DNA of 64,000 nucleotides, taken from NCBI GenBank assembly GCA_009929795.1, contig RZZR01000001.1, forward strand, positions 1 through 64,000, read 5' to 3'. Each line of letters starts with the position of its first letter. The stretch's first letter is position 1. The notes under the pieces were generated by a model. That model did not search any database. It had not been told where the DNA came from and worked only from the letters and a program-made list of their open reading frames with translations. Of this stretch, positions 18,912 through 27,670 are shown piece after piece. The stretch is from Deltaproteobacteria bacterium. Its GTDB lineage: Bacteria > Desulfobacterota > Desulfovibrionia > Desulfovibrionales > Desulfomicrobiaceae. Made by a program: the position numbers and the translations under genes.

Positions 18912-19459
18912 ATCTTTTTCAGCCAAAGATCGAGAATGGTCTGTACGGCATCGGCCTCGGCCACTCCGTCCGTTGAAACCCGAAACTGTTCATATCGGAG
19001 ATAGAGTTCCTGTCGTTCGTAATAGACGTCGTCGAGGGAATAGCCTGGAGGCATGGCCAGGCCGCGGTTCGGGGCTGCCTCGATGCGGGATCGAATGGTA
19101 TCTAGACCGGCGTGAATGTGGACGATGGTGCCCATGGCCCGTAGGCGTCGCATGGCCGGTTCGCTATAGACCACGCTTCCGCCGGTGGAGATCACCGCTC
19201 GCTGAATGTTGAGATACAGGATTGTCTGCTCTTCGGCCCTAAGAAAGTCTTCGAGTCCCAAGCGTTGGCGGAGGGATTCGAGGTCCTGTCCCCACCATGC
19301 CTCCATAATGTGATCGGTGTCCACGTGCGCCCAAGCTAGGGCCCTGGCCACGGCCCGGCCAATGGTCGTCTTGCCGGCCCCAGCCATGCCGACCAGGATC
19401 AGACAAGGTTCCACATCCGTGGGTCGATCGAGGAAGCGGGGAAGGCCCGATTTGGCCAT
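18908..19459 (-). CDS. shikimate-kinase-like small-molecule kinase
   Basis: A 183-residue P-loop kinase of the AroK/AroL fold: Walker A GMAGAGKTT, DTDHIME (the shikimate-binding Asp of AroK), and a lid with YERQELY. Two substrate motifs differ from true shikimate kinases. The GGG motif is STGGS, and the FR of the helix carrying the shikimate-binding Arg is FL. From memory, a Desulfovibrio protein of this general type was reported to be a homoserine kinase; I cannot verify orthology here. Start ATG 19459 follows the livF stop by 40 bases. Likely in one transcript with livF and the Cys-rich gene. Confidence 0.8.
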   Translation of the reverse strand: MAKSGLPRFLDRPTDVEPCLILVGMAGAGKTTIGRAVARALAWAHVDTDHIMEAWWGQDLESLRQRLGLEDFLRAEEQTILYLNIQRAVISTGGSVVYSEPAMRRLRAMGTIVHIHAGLDTIRSRIEAAPNRGLAMPPGYSLDDVYYERQELYLRYEQFRVSTDGVAEADAVQTILDLWLKKI

Positions 19460-19499
19460 GATTCGTGACCTTTCAGAACGGCAGCAATTCGAACGACGG

Positions 19500-20225
19500 C
19501 TACCCGCCAAGATAGGCCTTTTTGATATCCGGATTGGTCATCAATTCAGCGGCCGTTCCGGATGCGACGATCTCCCCGGTGTCCAGAACGTAGCCTCGTC
19601 CGGCGAACTGAAGGGCGAGCTTGGCGTTCTGCTCGATCAAGAGGATGGTCATTCCCTGCTCGTTTAAGGCCTTGAGGGCCCGAAACATGTCGTACATGAG
19701 CAAGGGCGCCAATCCCATGGAAGGCTCGTCCAACATGATGAAATCGCTTCCGGTCATAAGGGCCCGGCCCACGGCCAGCATCTGCTGCTCTCCACCACTC
19801 AGGGATTCGCTTCGCTGTTTGCGGCGCTCGTAGAGTCTTGGAAACAGATCGTAGACGCGTTTGTAGTCGGCCTGGATCCCCTGTTCGTCCTTGCGGGCGT
19901 ATGTGGCCAGACGCAGATTCTCCTCCACGGTCAGGTTGCCGAAGATGTGCCGCCCTTCCGGGGCCAGGGCGATACGATATTTCTGGACCACCATATGGGC
20001 CTCGACGCCTAGGAGGCTTTCCCCCTCATAGAGAATATCTCCTTGGGTCACCTTGGATCCCTCGGGCGGAGGAACGCGGGTGATGGCATGCAAAGTTGTT
20101 GTCTTGCCCGCTCCGTTGGCCCCGATGAGGGTCACAATTTCTCCCCGGTCCACGGTGAAATTGATCCCGTGGAGAGCCTCGATATTGCCGTATTTCACAT
20201 GCAGGTCGCGTATTTCGAGCAGCAT
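19500..20225 (-). CDS. livF: branched-chain amino acid ABC transporter ATPase LivF
   Basis: 241 residues, the second ATPase of the Liv importer. Walker A is GANGAGKTT, the signature SLSGGEQQMLAVGRAL, Walker B FIMLDEPSMGLAP, followed by LLIEQNAKLAL, the usual LivF form. Its ATG overlaps the last base of the livG stop (TAATG). Energises uptake of Leu/Ile/Val-type substrates, though ligand range is set by LivK and unknown here. Confidence 0.95.
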   Translation of the reverse strand: MLLEIRDLHVKYGNIEALHGINFTVDRGEIVTLIGANGAGKTTTLHAITRVPPPEGSKVTQGDILYEGESLLGVEAHMVVQKYRIALAPEGRHIFGNLTVEENLRLATYARKDEQGIQADYKRVYDLFPRLYERRKQRSESLSGGEQQMLAVGRALMTGSDFIMLDEPSMGLAPLLMYDMFRALKALNEQGMTILLIEQNAKLALQFAGRGYVLDTGEIVASGTAAELMTNPDIKKAYLGG

Positions 20226-20992
20226 TAGATTGCCTCGTCTCCAAGATAGGCTTTGATGACGTCCGGATTGTTCTGGATTTCCTCCGGCGTGCCCTCGGCA
20301 ATGGTCGCTCCAAAATCGATGACCTTGATCCAGGAGCAGAGGCTCATGACCACGGCCATCTGATGTTCGATCATCCAGATGGCGATCTCGAACTCGTCGT
20401 GAATCCAGCGTATGAGGTCGATGAGTCCGCGGACATCGGCCGAGTTCAGGCCGGCGGCAGGCTCATCCAGCAGTAGGAGTTTGGGGCTGATGGACAATGC
20501 TCTGGCAATCTCCACCCGACGCTGAATGCCGTAGGGAAGGTTCTTCGGAAGTTCGTCGATATATTTTCTGAGCTCCAGGGCATCCAGGATATCCTCGGCC
20601 TTCTTGGTCAGGCGGCCTTCATTTTTAGTGTATGTCTTGGTCCGCATCAAAGCGTCCAAAAGCGTGTACCCGAGATGGTGGTGCTGGGAAATGCGGATAT
20701 TGTCCAGGACGGTCATGCCGTGCCAGAGCCGGATGTTCTGGAAGGTCCGGGCGATGCCCAGGGCAGTGACTTGATGTGGCTTCAACCCGCCGATGTTACG
20801 ACCATTGAAGACGATCTCGCCCTGGGAGGCCTTGTAGAATCCGCTGACGATGTTGAAGACTGTGGTCTTGCCGGCCCCGTTGGGGCCGATGAGCCCCATG
20901 AGTTCGCGACCCTCGAAGGTAACGGAAAAATCCGAAACGGCACAGAGCCCGCCGAAGTACTGGGTCAGGCCGTTGATCTGCAGAAGTGGCAT
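20225..20992 (-). CDS. livG: branched-chain amino acid ABC transporter ATPase LivG
   Basis: 255 residues. Walker A GPNGAGKTT, signature LPYGIQRRVEIARAL (the LivG variant in place of LSGGQ), Walker B LLLLDEPAAGLN, and the long LivG insert between Walker A and signature (about residues 90-135). The C-terminal IEEIQNNPDVIKAYLG type ending is diagnostic of LivG. It lies 19 bases after livM. Confidence 0.95.
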   Translation of the reverse strand: MPLLQINGLTQYFGGLCAVSDFSVTFEGRELMGLIGPNGAGKTTVFNIVSGFYKASQGEIVFNGRNIGGLKPHQVTALGIARTFQNIRLWHGMTVLDNIRISQHHHLGYTLLDALMRTKTYTKNEGRLTKKAEDILDALELRKYIDELPKNLPYGIQRRVEIARALSISPKLLLLDEPAAGLNSADVRGLIDLIRWIHDEFEIAIWMIEHQMAVVMSLCSWIKVIDFGATIAEGTPEEIQNNPDVIKAYLGDEAI

Positions 20993-21011
20993 TGGCTTCG
21001 CTCCGGCGTGG

Positions 21012-22088
21012 TTACTTGAATTTATAGAAACGCTTGAGCCTCGGGAAGACGTCGGACAGCTCCCTATTTCCCATGATGCCCTCTGGCCTGAACTGCATGA
21101 GCAGGATGAGGATAAGCGGGATGATGACCCATTTCCAGACTTGGCTCAGTTCGTACCCTTCGGGGAGCAGGTGGGCATAGTGCATCACGGTGTCCATCCA
21201 AGGAATTACGAAGCGGAAAGACTCCATGAGCAAGGTGAAGAGGATCGCCGAGATGACCGAGCCACTGAGCGAGCCCATGCCGCCCAGATAGACCATAACC
21301 AGGCACTCTGTGGATTTGAGGATGCCGAAGGAGTTGGGGTTGATGTAGCCGAGGATGTGGGCAAAGAGCCCTCCGGCAATGCCGGCCAGGCCTGATGAGA
21401 GCATAAAGGCAACCAATTTCATCTTGTTGGTGTTGACGCTCATGATCTCGGCGGCCACTTCGTCCTGTTTGATGGCAATGATGCCCTTGCCGTAGGTCGA
21501 GGTGACGTAGCGGCGGATGATGAAGACCGTGCCGACAGTAAAGATCAGGACCCAGAGGAAGATCCATGGGATGTCATAGCTGTCGCCCATGGCAAAAATA
21601 ACTTTCTTCATGCCCATGAAGCCTCTGGCTCCACCAATAACGTCGATATTGATGATGGTGCTGATGATGATGAAGTTGGCGGCGATGGTGATGATGGCCA
21701 GGTAGTCGTCACGAGTCTTGAACGAGGGGATGGCTACGAGCAGTCCGGTCACGGCGGCGGCGGCTCCACCCACCAGCAAGACAAAGGGGAACAGGTACAC
21801 GGCCAACTCCGGGGACATCACGGCGGCGCCGAAGACCTTGTCATCGGTGAAGAGCCAGACGTTGAGGATGGAGCTGACGTAAGCGCCCACTGCCATGAAG
21901 CCCGCGTGCCCGCAGGCGAACTCGCCCATGTATCCGTTCACGATATTGAAACTGCTGGACAGGATGATGTTCACGCCCATGAACATGATGACGGACTGAA
22001 CATAGAGGTCCATGTATTCCCGATGGGACATGAACACGATCACGCCTATCAGCGCTAAAAGAATCGTGGGGACGGTTAATCTTCGCAT
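21012..22088 (-). CDS. livM: branched-chain amino acid ABC transporter permease LivM
   Basis: 358 residues with about nine membrane helices. NGYMGEFACGHAGFMAVGAY near residue 52 and the cytoplasmic coupling region GKGIIAIKQDEVAAEIMSVN (about 195-215) mark LivM. A GAGGAATT ribosome site precedes ATG 22088. It forms the membrane channel with LivH. The spacer to livH is 65 bases without a terminator. Confidence 0.94.
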   Translation of the reverse strand: MRRLTVPTILLALIGVIVFMSHREYMDLYVQSVIMFMGVNIILSSSFNIVNGYMGEFACGHAGFMAVGAYVSSILNVWLFTDDKVFGAAVMSPELAVYLFPFVLLVGGAAAAVTGLLVAIPSFKTRDDYLAIITIAANFIIISTIINIDVIGGARGFMGMKKVIFAMGDSYDIPWIFLWVLIFTVGTVFIIRRYVTSTYGKGIIAIKQDEVAAEIMSVNTNKMKLVAFMLSSGLAGIAGGLFAHILGYINPNSFGILKSTECLVMVYLGGMGSLSGSVISAILFTLLMESFRFVIPWMDTVMHYAHLLPEGYELSQVWKWVIIPLILILLMQFRPEGIMGNRELSDVFPRLKRFYKFK

Positions 22089-22153
22089 TGAATTCCTCGG
22101 CTACCAAGTGAAGGAGAAAAGTGTGAAGCCCCTCGGTAAAATGTATCTGTCCT

Positions 22154-23068
22154 TTAGATCTTTGTCGTGCCGGCCACGCCGAACATGCCTGTGGGCTTTA
22201 TGCACAGGATGGCCATCAGGATGGAGAAAGCGATGAGTTCCCGGAACGTGGATGGAAAGACCGCGACAACGAGGATTTCCACGAATCCGAGGAGGAATCC
22301 GCCGAAGAATGCTCCGCGAATGTCTCCAATCCCGCCGACCACGGCGGCAATAAAGGCTTTCCAGCCGATGAGAGCGCCCATGTATGGGTCGAGGATGGGA
22401 TAGGACATGGCAAAGAGCAGTCCTGCCAGGCCGGCGAAGGAGGAGCCGAGAATGAAGGTAAAGACGATGACCGTGTCAATGGGGATGCCCATGAGTGGCA
22501 CCGCGAATTTGTCATAGGAGATGGCGCGCATGGCCATGCCGATTCTGGTCCGGGTGATGATCAACTGCAGAATAACAAAAACCAGGATCGCGGCGAAGAC
22601 AACGCCGATTTTGAGGTTGGTCATGCTCACGTTGCCGACGGTGTAGACGACCTTGTCGACAATGTCGGGGAAACTCTTACGGCTGGCTCCAAGCAGGGCC
22701 AGGTTGCCGTTCTCCAGGACCAAACCGCACATCAGAGCCGTGATGACGACGTACAGCCGATGGGCGCCCTTGCGGCGCAGCGGGCGGTACGCGATACGTT
22801 CGATGGAAACTCCGACGAAGGCGGTGAGGATCATGGTCAGAGGTATGATCATGGCCAGGATCACCCAGCCGGGCAGGGGCAGGGCCATGCCCAGGATCGC
22901 CGTGGCGATGAAAAAGGAGATGTAGGCGCCGACCATGAAAATATCGCCGTGCGCGAAATTGATCAGCCGCAGCACACCGTACACCAGCGTGTAACCCAGC
23001 GCGATGAGGGAGTAGAAACTGCCCCACTGAAACGCGTTGAAAAGGTTCTGCATAATACTTGCGAGCAC
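22154..23068 (-). CDS. livH: branched-chain amino acid ABC transporter permease LivH
   Basis: About 304 residues with eight or so membrane helices. GSFYSLIALGYTLVYGVLRL and INFAHGDIFMVGAY are the LivH signature, and RAISYDKFAVPLMGIP is the coupling helix. The GTG at 23068 has AGGGG at a good distance; ATG 23053 is an alternative that removes five residues. The strong terminator after livK lies between this gene and its substrate-binding protein gene. Confidence 0.94.
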   Translation of the reverse strand: MLASIMQNLFNAFQWGSFYSLIALGYTLVYGVLRLINFAHGDIFMVGAYISFFIATAILGMALPLPGWVILAMIIPLTMILTAFVGVSIERIAYRPLRRKGAHRLYVVITALMCGLVLENGNLALLGASRKSFPDIVDKVVYTVGNVSMTNLKIGVVFAAILVFVILQLIITRTRIGMAMRAISYDKFAVPLMGIPIDTVIVFTFILGSSFAGLAGLLFAMSYPILDPYMGALIGWKAFIAAVVGGIGDIRGAFFGGFLLGFVEILVVAVFPSTFRELIAFSILMAILCIKPTGMFGVAGTTKI

Positions 23069-23115
23069 GTCTTATCCCCTATGTTCCAATGTCCCGAAGG
23101 CGCGAGTTGACAATG

Positions 23116-23172
23116 AAAAAACCCGGACGGGTCTTGAAAAAAAGGTGCGCGGAGTTGTTCGCTCCGCGCACC
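23116..23172 (-). terminator. intrinsic terminator(s) after livK
   Basis: On the minus strand an 11-bp perfect stem (23144-23154 with 23162-23172, arms GGTGCGCGGAG / CTCCGCGCACC) with a 7-base loop is followed by seven T. A smaller stem (ACCC/GGGT around 23120-23131) with another T run follows. Together they form a tandem terminator 13 bases after the livK stop, upstream of livH. This should let livK be transcribed in excess over the permease genes, by partial read-through. Confidence 0.85.
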
Positions 23173-23184
23173 TGTTCCGGTTTG

Positions 23185-24351
23185 TTACGGACAAACGGAT
23201 TTGGTGAACACAAATTCACCCTGCTCACTGATCTGCACGACGACGGCGCACTTGATCGGGTCGCCTTCCTCGTCGAACTTCATGTCGCCCGTGATGCCGG
23301 GAAACTCGGGGATGGCGGCCATGGCGTCACGGATGGCCTTGCGGTCGGCACGCACTTTCCCTGTCAGGCCGCCGGTGTTCTGGATGGCCTGCAGCACCAG
23401 ACGGGTCGCATCCCAGGTCAGGGCGGCTACGTCGGCGGGCTCATAGCCGTATTTTTCCTTGTAGCGGTCGATAAATACCTTGGTGGCGCCGGTGGCGCCG
23501 GCCGCGGCGTAGTGGGTGGAGAAGAATTGTCCCTTGCAGTTGTCGCCGCACAGGGGCATTAGCTCGGAGTTGCCCCAGGCATCAGCTCCCATGAAGGGGT
23601 TCTTCCAGCCGAGGTCGTGGGCCTGTTTGATGATCAGGGCCACTTCGTTGTAGTTGTTGGGCAGGAAGATGAAATCGGGCTTGGCGGCCAGGATCTTGGT
23701 CAGCTGGGCACTGAAGTCCTGGTCTTTGGATGAGTATGATTCAAAGGCCTTGACGCTGCCCGCGCCATTCTTGGCGATGAAGTCGTCGCGGAAAATTTCA
23801 GCCAAGCCCTTGGAATAGTCGTTGTCCAGAGCGTACAGCACGGCCGCGGTCTTGGCGCCGAACTGCTCCATGGCAAAATCCACGGCCACGGGTCCCTGGA
23901 AGGGATCAAGAAAAGCGGCGCGGAAAACCCAGGGGCGATCCTTGGTGGTGTCGGGGTTGGTGGACCAGGGCGAAATCATTGGAGTTTGGTTGTCGTCGGC
24001 GACCTGGCCAGCCGGAACAGCCTGCTTGCTGGAGTTCGGGCCGACAATGGCCAGCACGTTGTCGCGCTCAATGAGTTTCAATGATGCGGAAACGGCGGAT
24101 TCGGCCTTGGACTCATTGTCCTCGTAGATGAATTCGAGCATGTACTTCTTGCCGCCGACTTCAAGTCCACCCGCGGAGTTGATGTCTTCCTTGAGCATTT
24201 CGCCGGCGAACTTGGATTCCTCTCCCACTTTGGGAATGTCCCCGGTCAGGGGGATGTTGAAGCCGATCTTGATCGTGTCGGCCGCATAGCACAGGCCGCT
24301 GAAGGCCAGGGCCACGACCACCAGCACCATAGACGAAAAAAGTTTTTTCAC
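23185..24351 (-). CDS. livK: branched-chain amino acid substrate-binding protein (LivK/LivJ-like)
   Basis: 388 residues with a signal peptide (MKKLFSSMVLVVVALAFSG, cleavage near CYAA-D) and a type 1 periplasmic binding fold: IKIGFNIPLTGD, AIVGPNSSKQAVPAGQVA and LTWDATRLVLQA. It captures the ligand in the periplasm for LivHMGF. The start is GTG with GGGAGG seven bases before it. The signal-peptide Cys is followed by YAAD and does not form a convincing lipobox. The 220 bases upstream are shared with gmhA, facing the other way. Confidence 0.93.
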   Translation of the reverse strand: MKKLFSSMVLVVVALAFSGLCYAADTIKIGFNIPLTGDIPKVGEESKFAGEMLKEDINSAGGLEVGGKKYMLEFIYEDNESKAESAVSASLKLIERDNVLAIVGPNSSKQAVPAGQVADDNQTPMISPWSTNPDTTKDRPWVFRAAFLDPFQGPVAVDFAMEQFGAKTAAVLYALDNDYSKGLAEIFRDDFIAKNGAGSVKAFESYSSKDQDFSAQLTKILAAKPDFIFLPNNYNEVALIIKQAHDLGWKNPFMGADAWGNSELMPLCGDNCKGQFFSTHYAAAGATGATKVFIDRYKEKYGYEPADVAALTWDATRLVLQAIQNTGGLTGKVRADRKAIRDAMAAIPEFPGITGDMKFDEEGDPIKCAVVVQISEQGEFVFTKSVCP

Positions 24352-24571
24352 AGCCTACCTCCCTTTGAAAGTGATGGGTTTGGACGAATTGGTGAGCTAT
24401 AATCAAACTCGTTGGAAAATGAAAGTCTTTTATTGCTCGGACCGACGGGAAAATGTCTCGGCATCAAGGTTTGGACCATTTGTCTTCCGTCATGAAATGC
24501 GTTAGCCCACATCCGGCTTCCAAGGCACGGAGCCGGAAAAAAAATCGAGTCCCTATAAAATCGGAGAAGAG

Positions 24572-25219
24572 ATGATGCAGACCAGAGCCCTTGAGATCAT
24601 TCACGGTCATCTCGAGGCAGGCGAAGAGCTTCGAAAACGGTTCTTCGACCAGAACGCCGAACGGATCGTCCAATGCGCCCGGGCCATTGCCGTTTGTCTG
24701 GCTCGAGGCGCCAAGGTTCTCCTCTGCGGTAACGGCGGAAGCGCTGCCGACAGCCAGCACATCGCGGCCGAGTTCGTCAATCGGTATCGGATGGAGCGTC
24801 CACCCCTGCCGGCCATCGCCCTGACCACTGACACATCCATTCTGACGGCCATAGCCAACGACTATTCCTTTGACCAGGTATTCGTAAAACAGGTCCAGGC
24901 CCTCGGACTGCCGGGAGACGTGCTGATCGGTATTTCCACCTCCGGAAACAGCCCCAACGTCAACCGGGCCATGAACACGGCCAGGGAAGCCGGTATTTTG
25001 ACTATTGGACTCTGCGGCGGCAACGGGGGCAACATGTCCGGATGCTGCGATCATTTTTTGCTTGTCCCGATAGCCAACACCCCCGTGGTCCAGGAAATCC
25101 ACATCTGCATCGGTCATCTGCTCTGCGAATTGACCGACTATTTTCTCTTCGAAGGAATCTCGGAAATTCAATCCGACATTGCCGCGCTTGACGGCAACGA
25201 TGACGTTTTGGCCGAATGA
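24572..25219 (+). CDS. gmhA: D-sedoheptulose 7-phosphate isomerase GmhA
   Basis: 215 residues, a SIS-domain isomerase for the first step of ADP-heptose synthesis (LPS inner core). CGNGGSAADSQHIAAEFVNR, ISTSGNSPNV and GCCDHFLLVP are standard; the Glu and His of AEFVNR and the C-terminal QEIHICIGHLLCE provide the zinc and catalytic site. Tandem ATG codons at 24572 and 24575 follow GGAGAAGAG. The partner gmhB lies 14 kb away. Confidence 0.96.
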   Translation: MMQTRALEIIHGHLEAGEELRKRFFDQNAERIVQCARAIAVCLARGAKVLLCGNGGSAADSQHIAAEFVNRYRMERPPLPAIALTTDTSILTAIANDYSFDQVFVKQVQALGLPGDVLIGISTSGNSPNVNRAMNTAREAGILTIGLCGGNGGNMSGCCDHFLLVPIANTPVVQEIHICIGHLLCELTDYFLFEGISEIQSDIAALDGNDDVLAE

Positions 25220-25266
25220 ACGCTAAAAAAATGAGCTTATAATAGTTGAAGGAGGAGGACAGACCA

Positions 25267-25515
25267 ATGCCTATTTTTGAATTTCGATGTGCCACATGCG
25301 GTCGTGTCTTTGAAGAAATTATTCTCAAGGAAGATGAAGAGGTTGTCTGCCCTCAATGCCAGTCACGGCAGACGGAAAAACTCATCTCCAGCAGCCATTT
25401 CAGGACAGGAGGCCCCATTGTGGCCGGATCCCCCAGTGCCAACGCCGTGACCACCAGGGGCACCAGTCCCTGCTCCTCCTGTTCGGGCAAGAGTTGCTCG
25501 ACCTGCAGTCATTAG
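25267..25515 (+). CDS. FmdB-family zinc-ribbon protein
   Basis: An 82-residue protein: MPIFEFRCATCGRVFE then VVCPQCQSRQTEKL, the CxxC...CxxC zinc ribbon of the FmdB/CxxC-CxxC-SSSS family. The C terminus is Ser- and Cys-rich (CSSCSGKSCSTCSH), as in many members. GGAGGAGG before ATG 25267 sets the start. The family name implies regulation, but the molecular role is not established. It is 20 bases upstream of hemC. Confidence 0.87.
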   Translation: MPIFEFRCATCGRVFEEIILKEDEEVVCPQCQSRQTEKLISSSHFRTGGPIVAGSPSANAVTTRGTSPCSSCSGKSCSTCSH

Positions 25516-25535
25516 AGCCAACGGATGCACAGCCG

Positions 25536-26474
25536 ATGAAAACCCTCACCATCGCCACTCGGGGAAGCAAGTTGGCCCTGTGGCAAGCGGAACACGTCAA
25601 GGAACGGATCGAGACCTTTCATTCGGGCGAGGTTTCCGTCCGCCTGGAGATCGTCAAGACCACCGGGGACAAGATTCAGGACGTGCCCCTGGCCCAAGTC
25701 GGGGGCAAGGGGCTGTTCGTCAAGGAAATCGAAGAGGCCATCCTAAACGGTCGGGCCGACTTGGCCGTGCACAGCATGAAAGACGTGCCCACGGAACTTC
25801 CGGATCCTCTGCACATCGGAGTGGTCACCGAACGTGAGGACTGCGTCGACCTCCTGCTTTCGACGAAATATTCTGGCCTCGACGCCTTGCCGGACAAGGC
25901 CATAGTCGGGACCAGCAGCCTCCGTCGCCAATGCCAGCTCCTTTCCCTGCGTCCGGAACTCGACATTCGCATGCTGCGAGGCAATCTCGACACTCGGCTG
26001 GGGAAGCTCCACGACGGCCTCTATGATGCCATAGTCGTGGCCGCAGCCGGCATGCGCCGTCTGGGGTTGTCGGCTCCTTACGTCACCCCTCTGGTTCCAC
26101 CTGATTTTCTTCCGGCTGTGGCCCAAGGAGCATTAGGTCTGGAGTTTTCGACCGAACGGCGGGATCTGGCCGACCTTCTCGCTTTTCTGGACCATCGTCC
26201 GACCCATGACTGCATCCGGGCCGAACGGGCCTTTCTGCACGGATTGGACGGCGGCTGTCAGGTACCCATTGCCTGCTGGGCACGGTTCGACTTGTCCGGC
26301 GAGATGCGGCTGGATGGATTGGTGGGAAGCGTTGACGGCAGACGGATCATCCGAAAATCAGGAGCCGGAAACGATCCGGAATCTCTGGGACGGGTTTTGG
26401 CCGCTTCAATCCTCGAAGACGGAGGCCTCCAAATTCTGCGCGAGGTTTACGGATTGGATTCAGCTCGATCATAG
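25536..26474 (+). CDS. hemC: porphobilinogen deaminase (hydroxymethylbilane synthase)
   Basis: 312 residues. HemC joins four porphobilinogens into hydroxymethylbilane in heme, siroheme and cobalamin synthesis. IATRGSKLALWQAEHV, VKTTGDKIQD, GKGLFVKEIEEAIL, AVHSMKDVPTELP and LRRQCQLL are hallmark; the dipyrromethane cofactor Cys is in GGCQVPIACWA. ATG 25536 lies 20 bases after the zinc-ribbon gene. A weak stem (CTCGG/CCGAG, about 26493-26514) before TTTT may end the transcript. Confidence 0.96.
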   Translation: MKTLTIATRGSKLALWQAEHVKERIETFHSGEVSVRLEIVKTTGDKIQDVPLAQVGGKGLFVKEIEEAILNGRADLAVHSMKDVPTELPDPLHIGVVTEREDCVDLLLSTKYSGLDALPDKAIVGTSSLRRQCQLLSLRPELDIRMLRGNLDTRLGKLHDGLYDAIVVAAAGMRRLGLSAPYVTPLVPPDFLPAVAQGALGLEFSTERRDLADLLAFLDHRPTHDCIRAERAFLHGLDGGCQVPIACWARFDLSGEMRLDGLVGSVDGRRIIRKSGAGNDPESLGRVLAASILEDGGLQILREVYGLDSARS

Positions 26475-26554
26475 CGGTTCGAAATGCGATTACTCGGAAT
26501 CCATTGGACCGAGCGAGTTTTGATCCTTTCAGTCCACAATCGGCTCCCCTCACC

Positions 26555-27670
26555 TTATTTTCCCTGAAGCACGTCCCGCAGGGCCTGGCAGAATTCCTCC
26601 ATTACCGGTCGTCGGACCAGGCTGACCCGGATCCAGCCAGGAAAACGGAATCCGGTCATGGTCCGGACCAGAATCCCCTTCATGGCCAGCTTGCGATACA
26701 GCAGGGTGTCGGACATGGGCACCCGGACCATGATGAAATTCCCCTGGCCGCAAATCCAGGCCAAATCCAGAGAGTCGAACTCGGCCTGAAGCATGGCCTT
26801 GTCTTCAGCCACCATGGTTCGGGTGGCGGCGATGAAATCGTCGTCGTCCACCACTGCCACCGCGGCCGCTTTCTGCCCTAGAGTGTTCACCGAATAGACC
26901 ACGTGGGTCTTGCGGATGACCTCCACCACCTCCATGGATCCACACAGATAACCAACGCGAAGCGCCGCCAAACCGTACATCTTCGAAAAGGTCCGGAAGA
27001 CCACGACATTGGGGTGGTCCAGCATGAGGGACATGCCGTCCGGGTAATCATCCTCGGCCACGTATTCGAAATAGGCCTCGTCAATGACCACGATGGCATC
27101 CGAACCCACGGAGTGCAAAAAACCGTCCATGGTGTCCCTGTCCCAATAGGTTCCAGTGGGATTGTTCGGATTGCAGACGAAGAATATCTTGGTCCGGCCG
27201 TCGGCCGCGTCGAGCATGGCCTGGGGATCCATTGTCTGATCTCTGAGCGGCACCAGGCGGGCCTGGAAACCCGAAAACTCGGCCACCCATTCGTAGACGG
27301 CAAAGGTTTTGTCCGCAGTGACAATGTTGTCGCCCCGTTCGCAAAAGGCCTTGATGACGCTGGCGATGACCTCGCACGATCCATTGCCGATCAGAAACTG
27401 GTTGGGGTCCTTGCCGAATTTGGAAGCCAAGCAGGTCCGGAGGTCGAAGCAGTCGCCGCTGGGATAGATCGGAACCAGATCCGGATCGAATTCTTCGATG
27501 ACGCGTTTCGCATTTGGCGGGGGCCCGAGCACATTCTCATTGTTGTTCAGACGATGGAGATGATCGACCCCGAACAGTCGCATGAGTTCGCGGTCCGGCC
27601 GACTCGGAACGTAGGCTTCAAATCGCCGGATGTATCCCGGAACGAGACGGTCAAGTGGCAGGCTGGACAT
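26555..27670 (-). CDS. hisC: histidinol-phosphate aminotransferase (PLP class I/II)
   Basis: 371 residues of the HisC group. NNNENVLGPPP, GNGSCEVIASVIKAFC, CNPNNPTGTYW, VIDEAYFEY and the PLP lysine in RTFSKMYGLAALRVGY are present, with the C-terminal Arg in GWIRVSLVRR. HisC makes histidinol phosphate; close relatives act on aromatic or Cob-pathway substrates, so the substrate is probable rather than certain. It overlaps the 3' end of the upstream gene by 20 bases. No other his gene is near. Confidence 0.88.
   Translation of the reverse strand: MSSLPLDRLVPGYIRRFEAYVPSRPDRELMRLFGVDHLHRLNNNENVLGPPPNAKRVIEEFDPDLVPIYPSGDCFDLRTCLASKFGKDPNQFLIGNGSCEVIASVIKAFCERGDNIVTADKTFAVYEWVAEFSGFQARLVPLRDQTMDPQAMLDAADGRTKIFFVCNPNNPTGTYWDRDTMDGFLHSVGSDAIVVIDEAYFEYVAEDDYPDGMSLMLDHPNVVVFRTFSKMYGLAALRVGYLCGSMEVVEVIRKTHVVYSVNTLGQKAAAVAVVDDDDFIAATRTMVAEDKAMLQAEFDSLDLAWICGQGNFIMVRVPMSDTLLYRKLAMKGILVRTMTGFRFPGWIRVSLVRRPVMEEFCQALRDVLQGK

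Noticed and set aside
24516-24547. CCGGC/GCCGG hairpin followed by a run of eight A upstream of gmhA
   Set aside because: The A run is on the wrong side for a minus-strand terminator and no T run exists on the plus strand.
24453-24575. A 40-codon frame upstream of and overlapping gmhA
   Set aside because: Basic, unlike any known leader; the gmhA start has its own ribosome site. Not supported.
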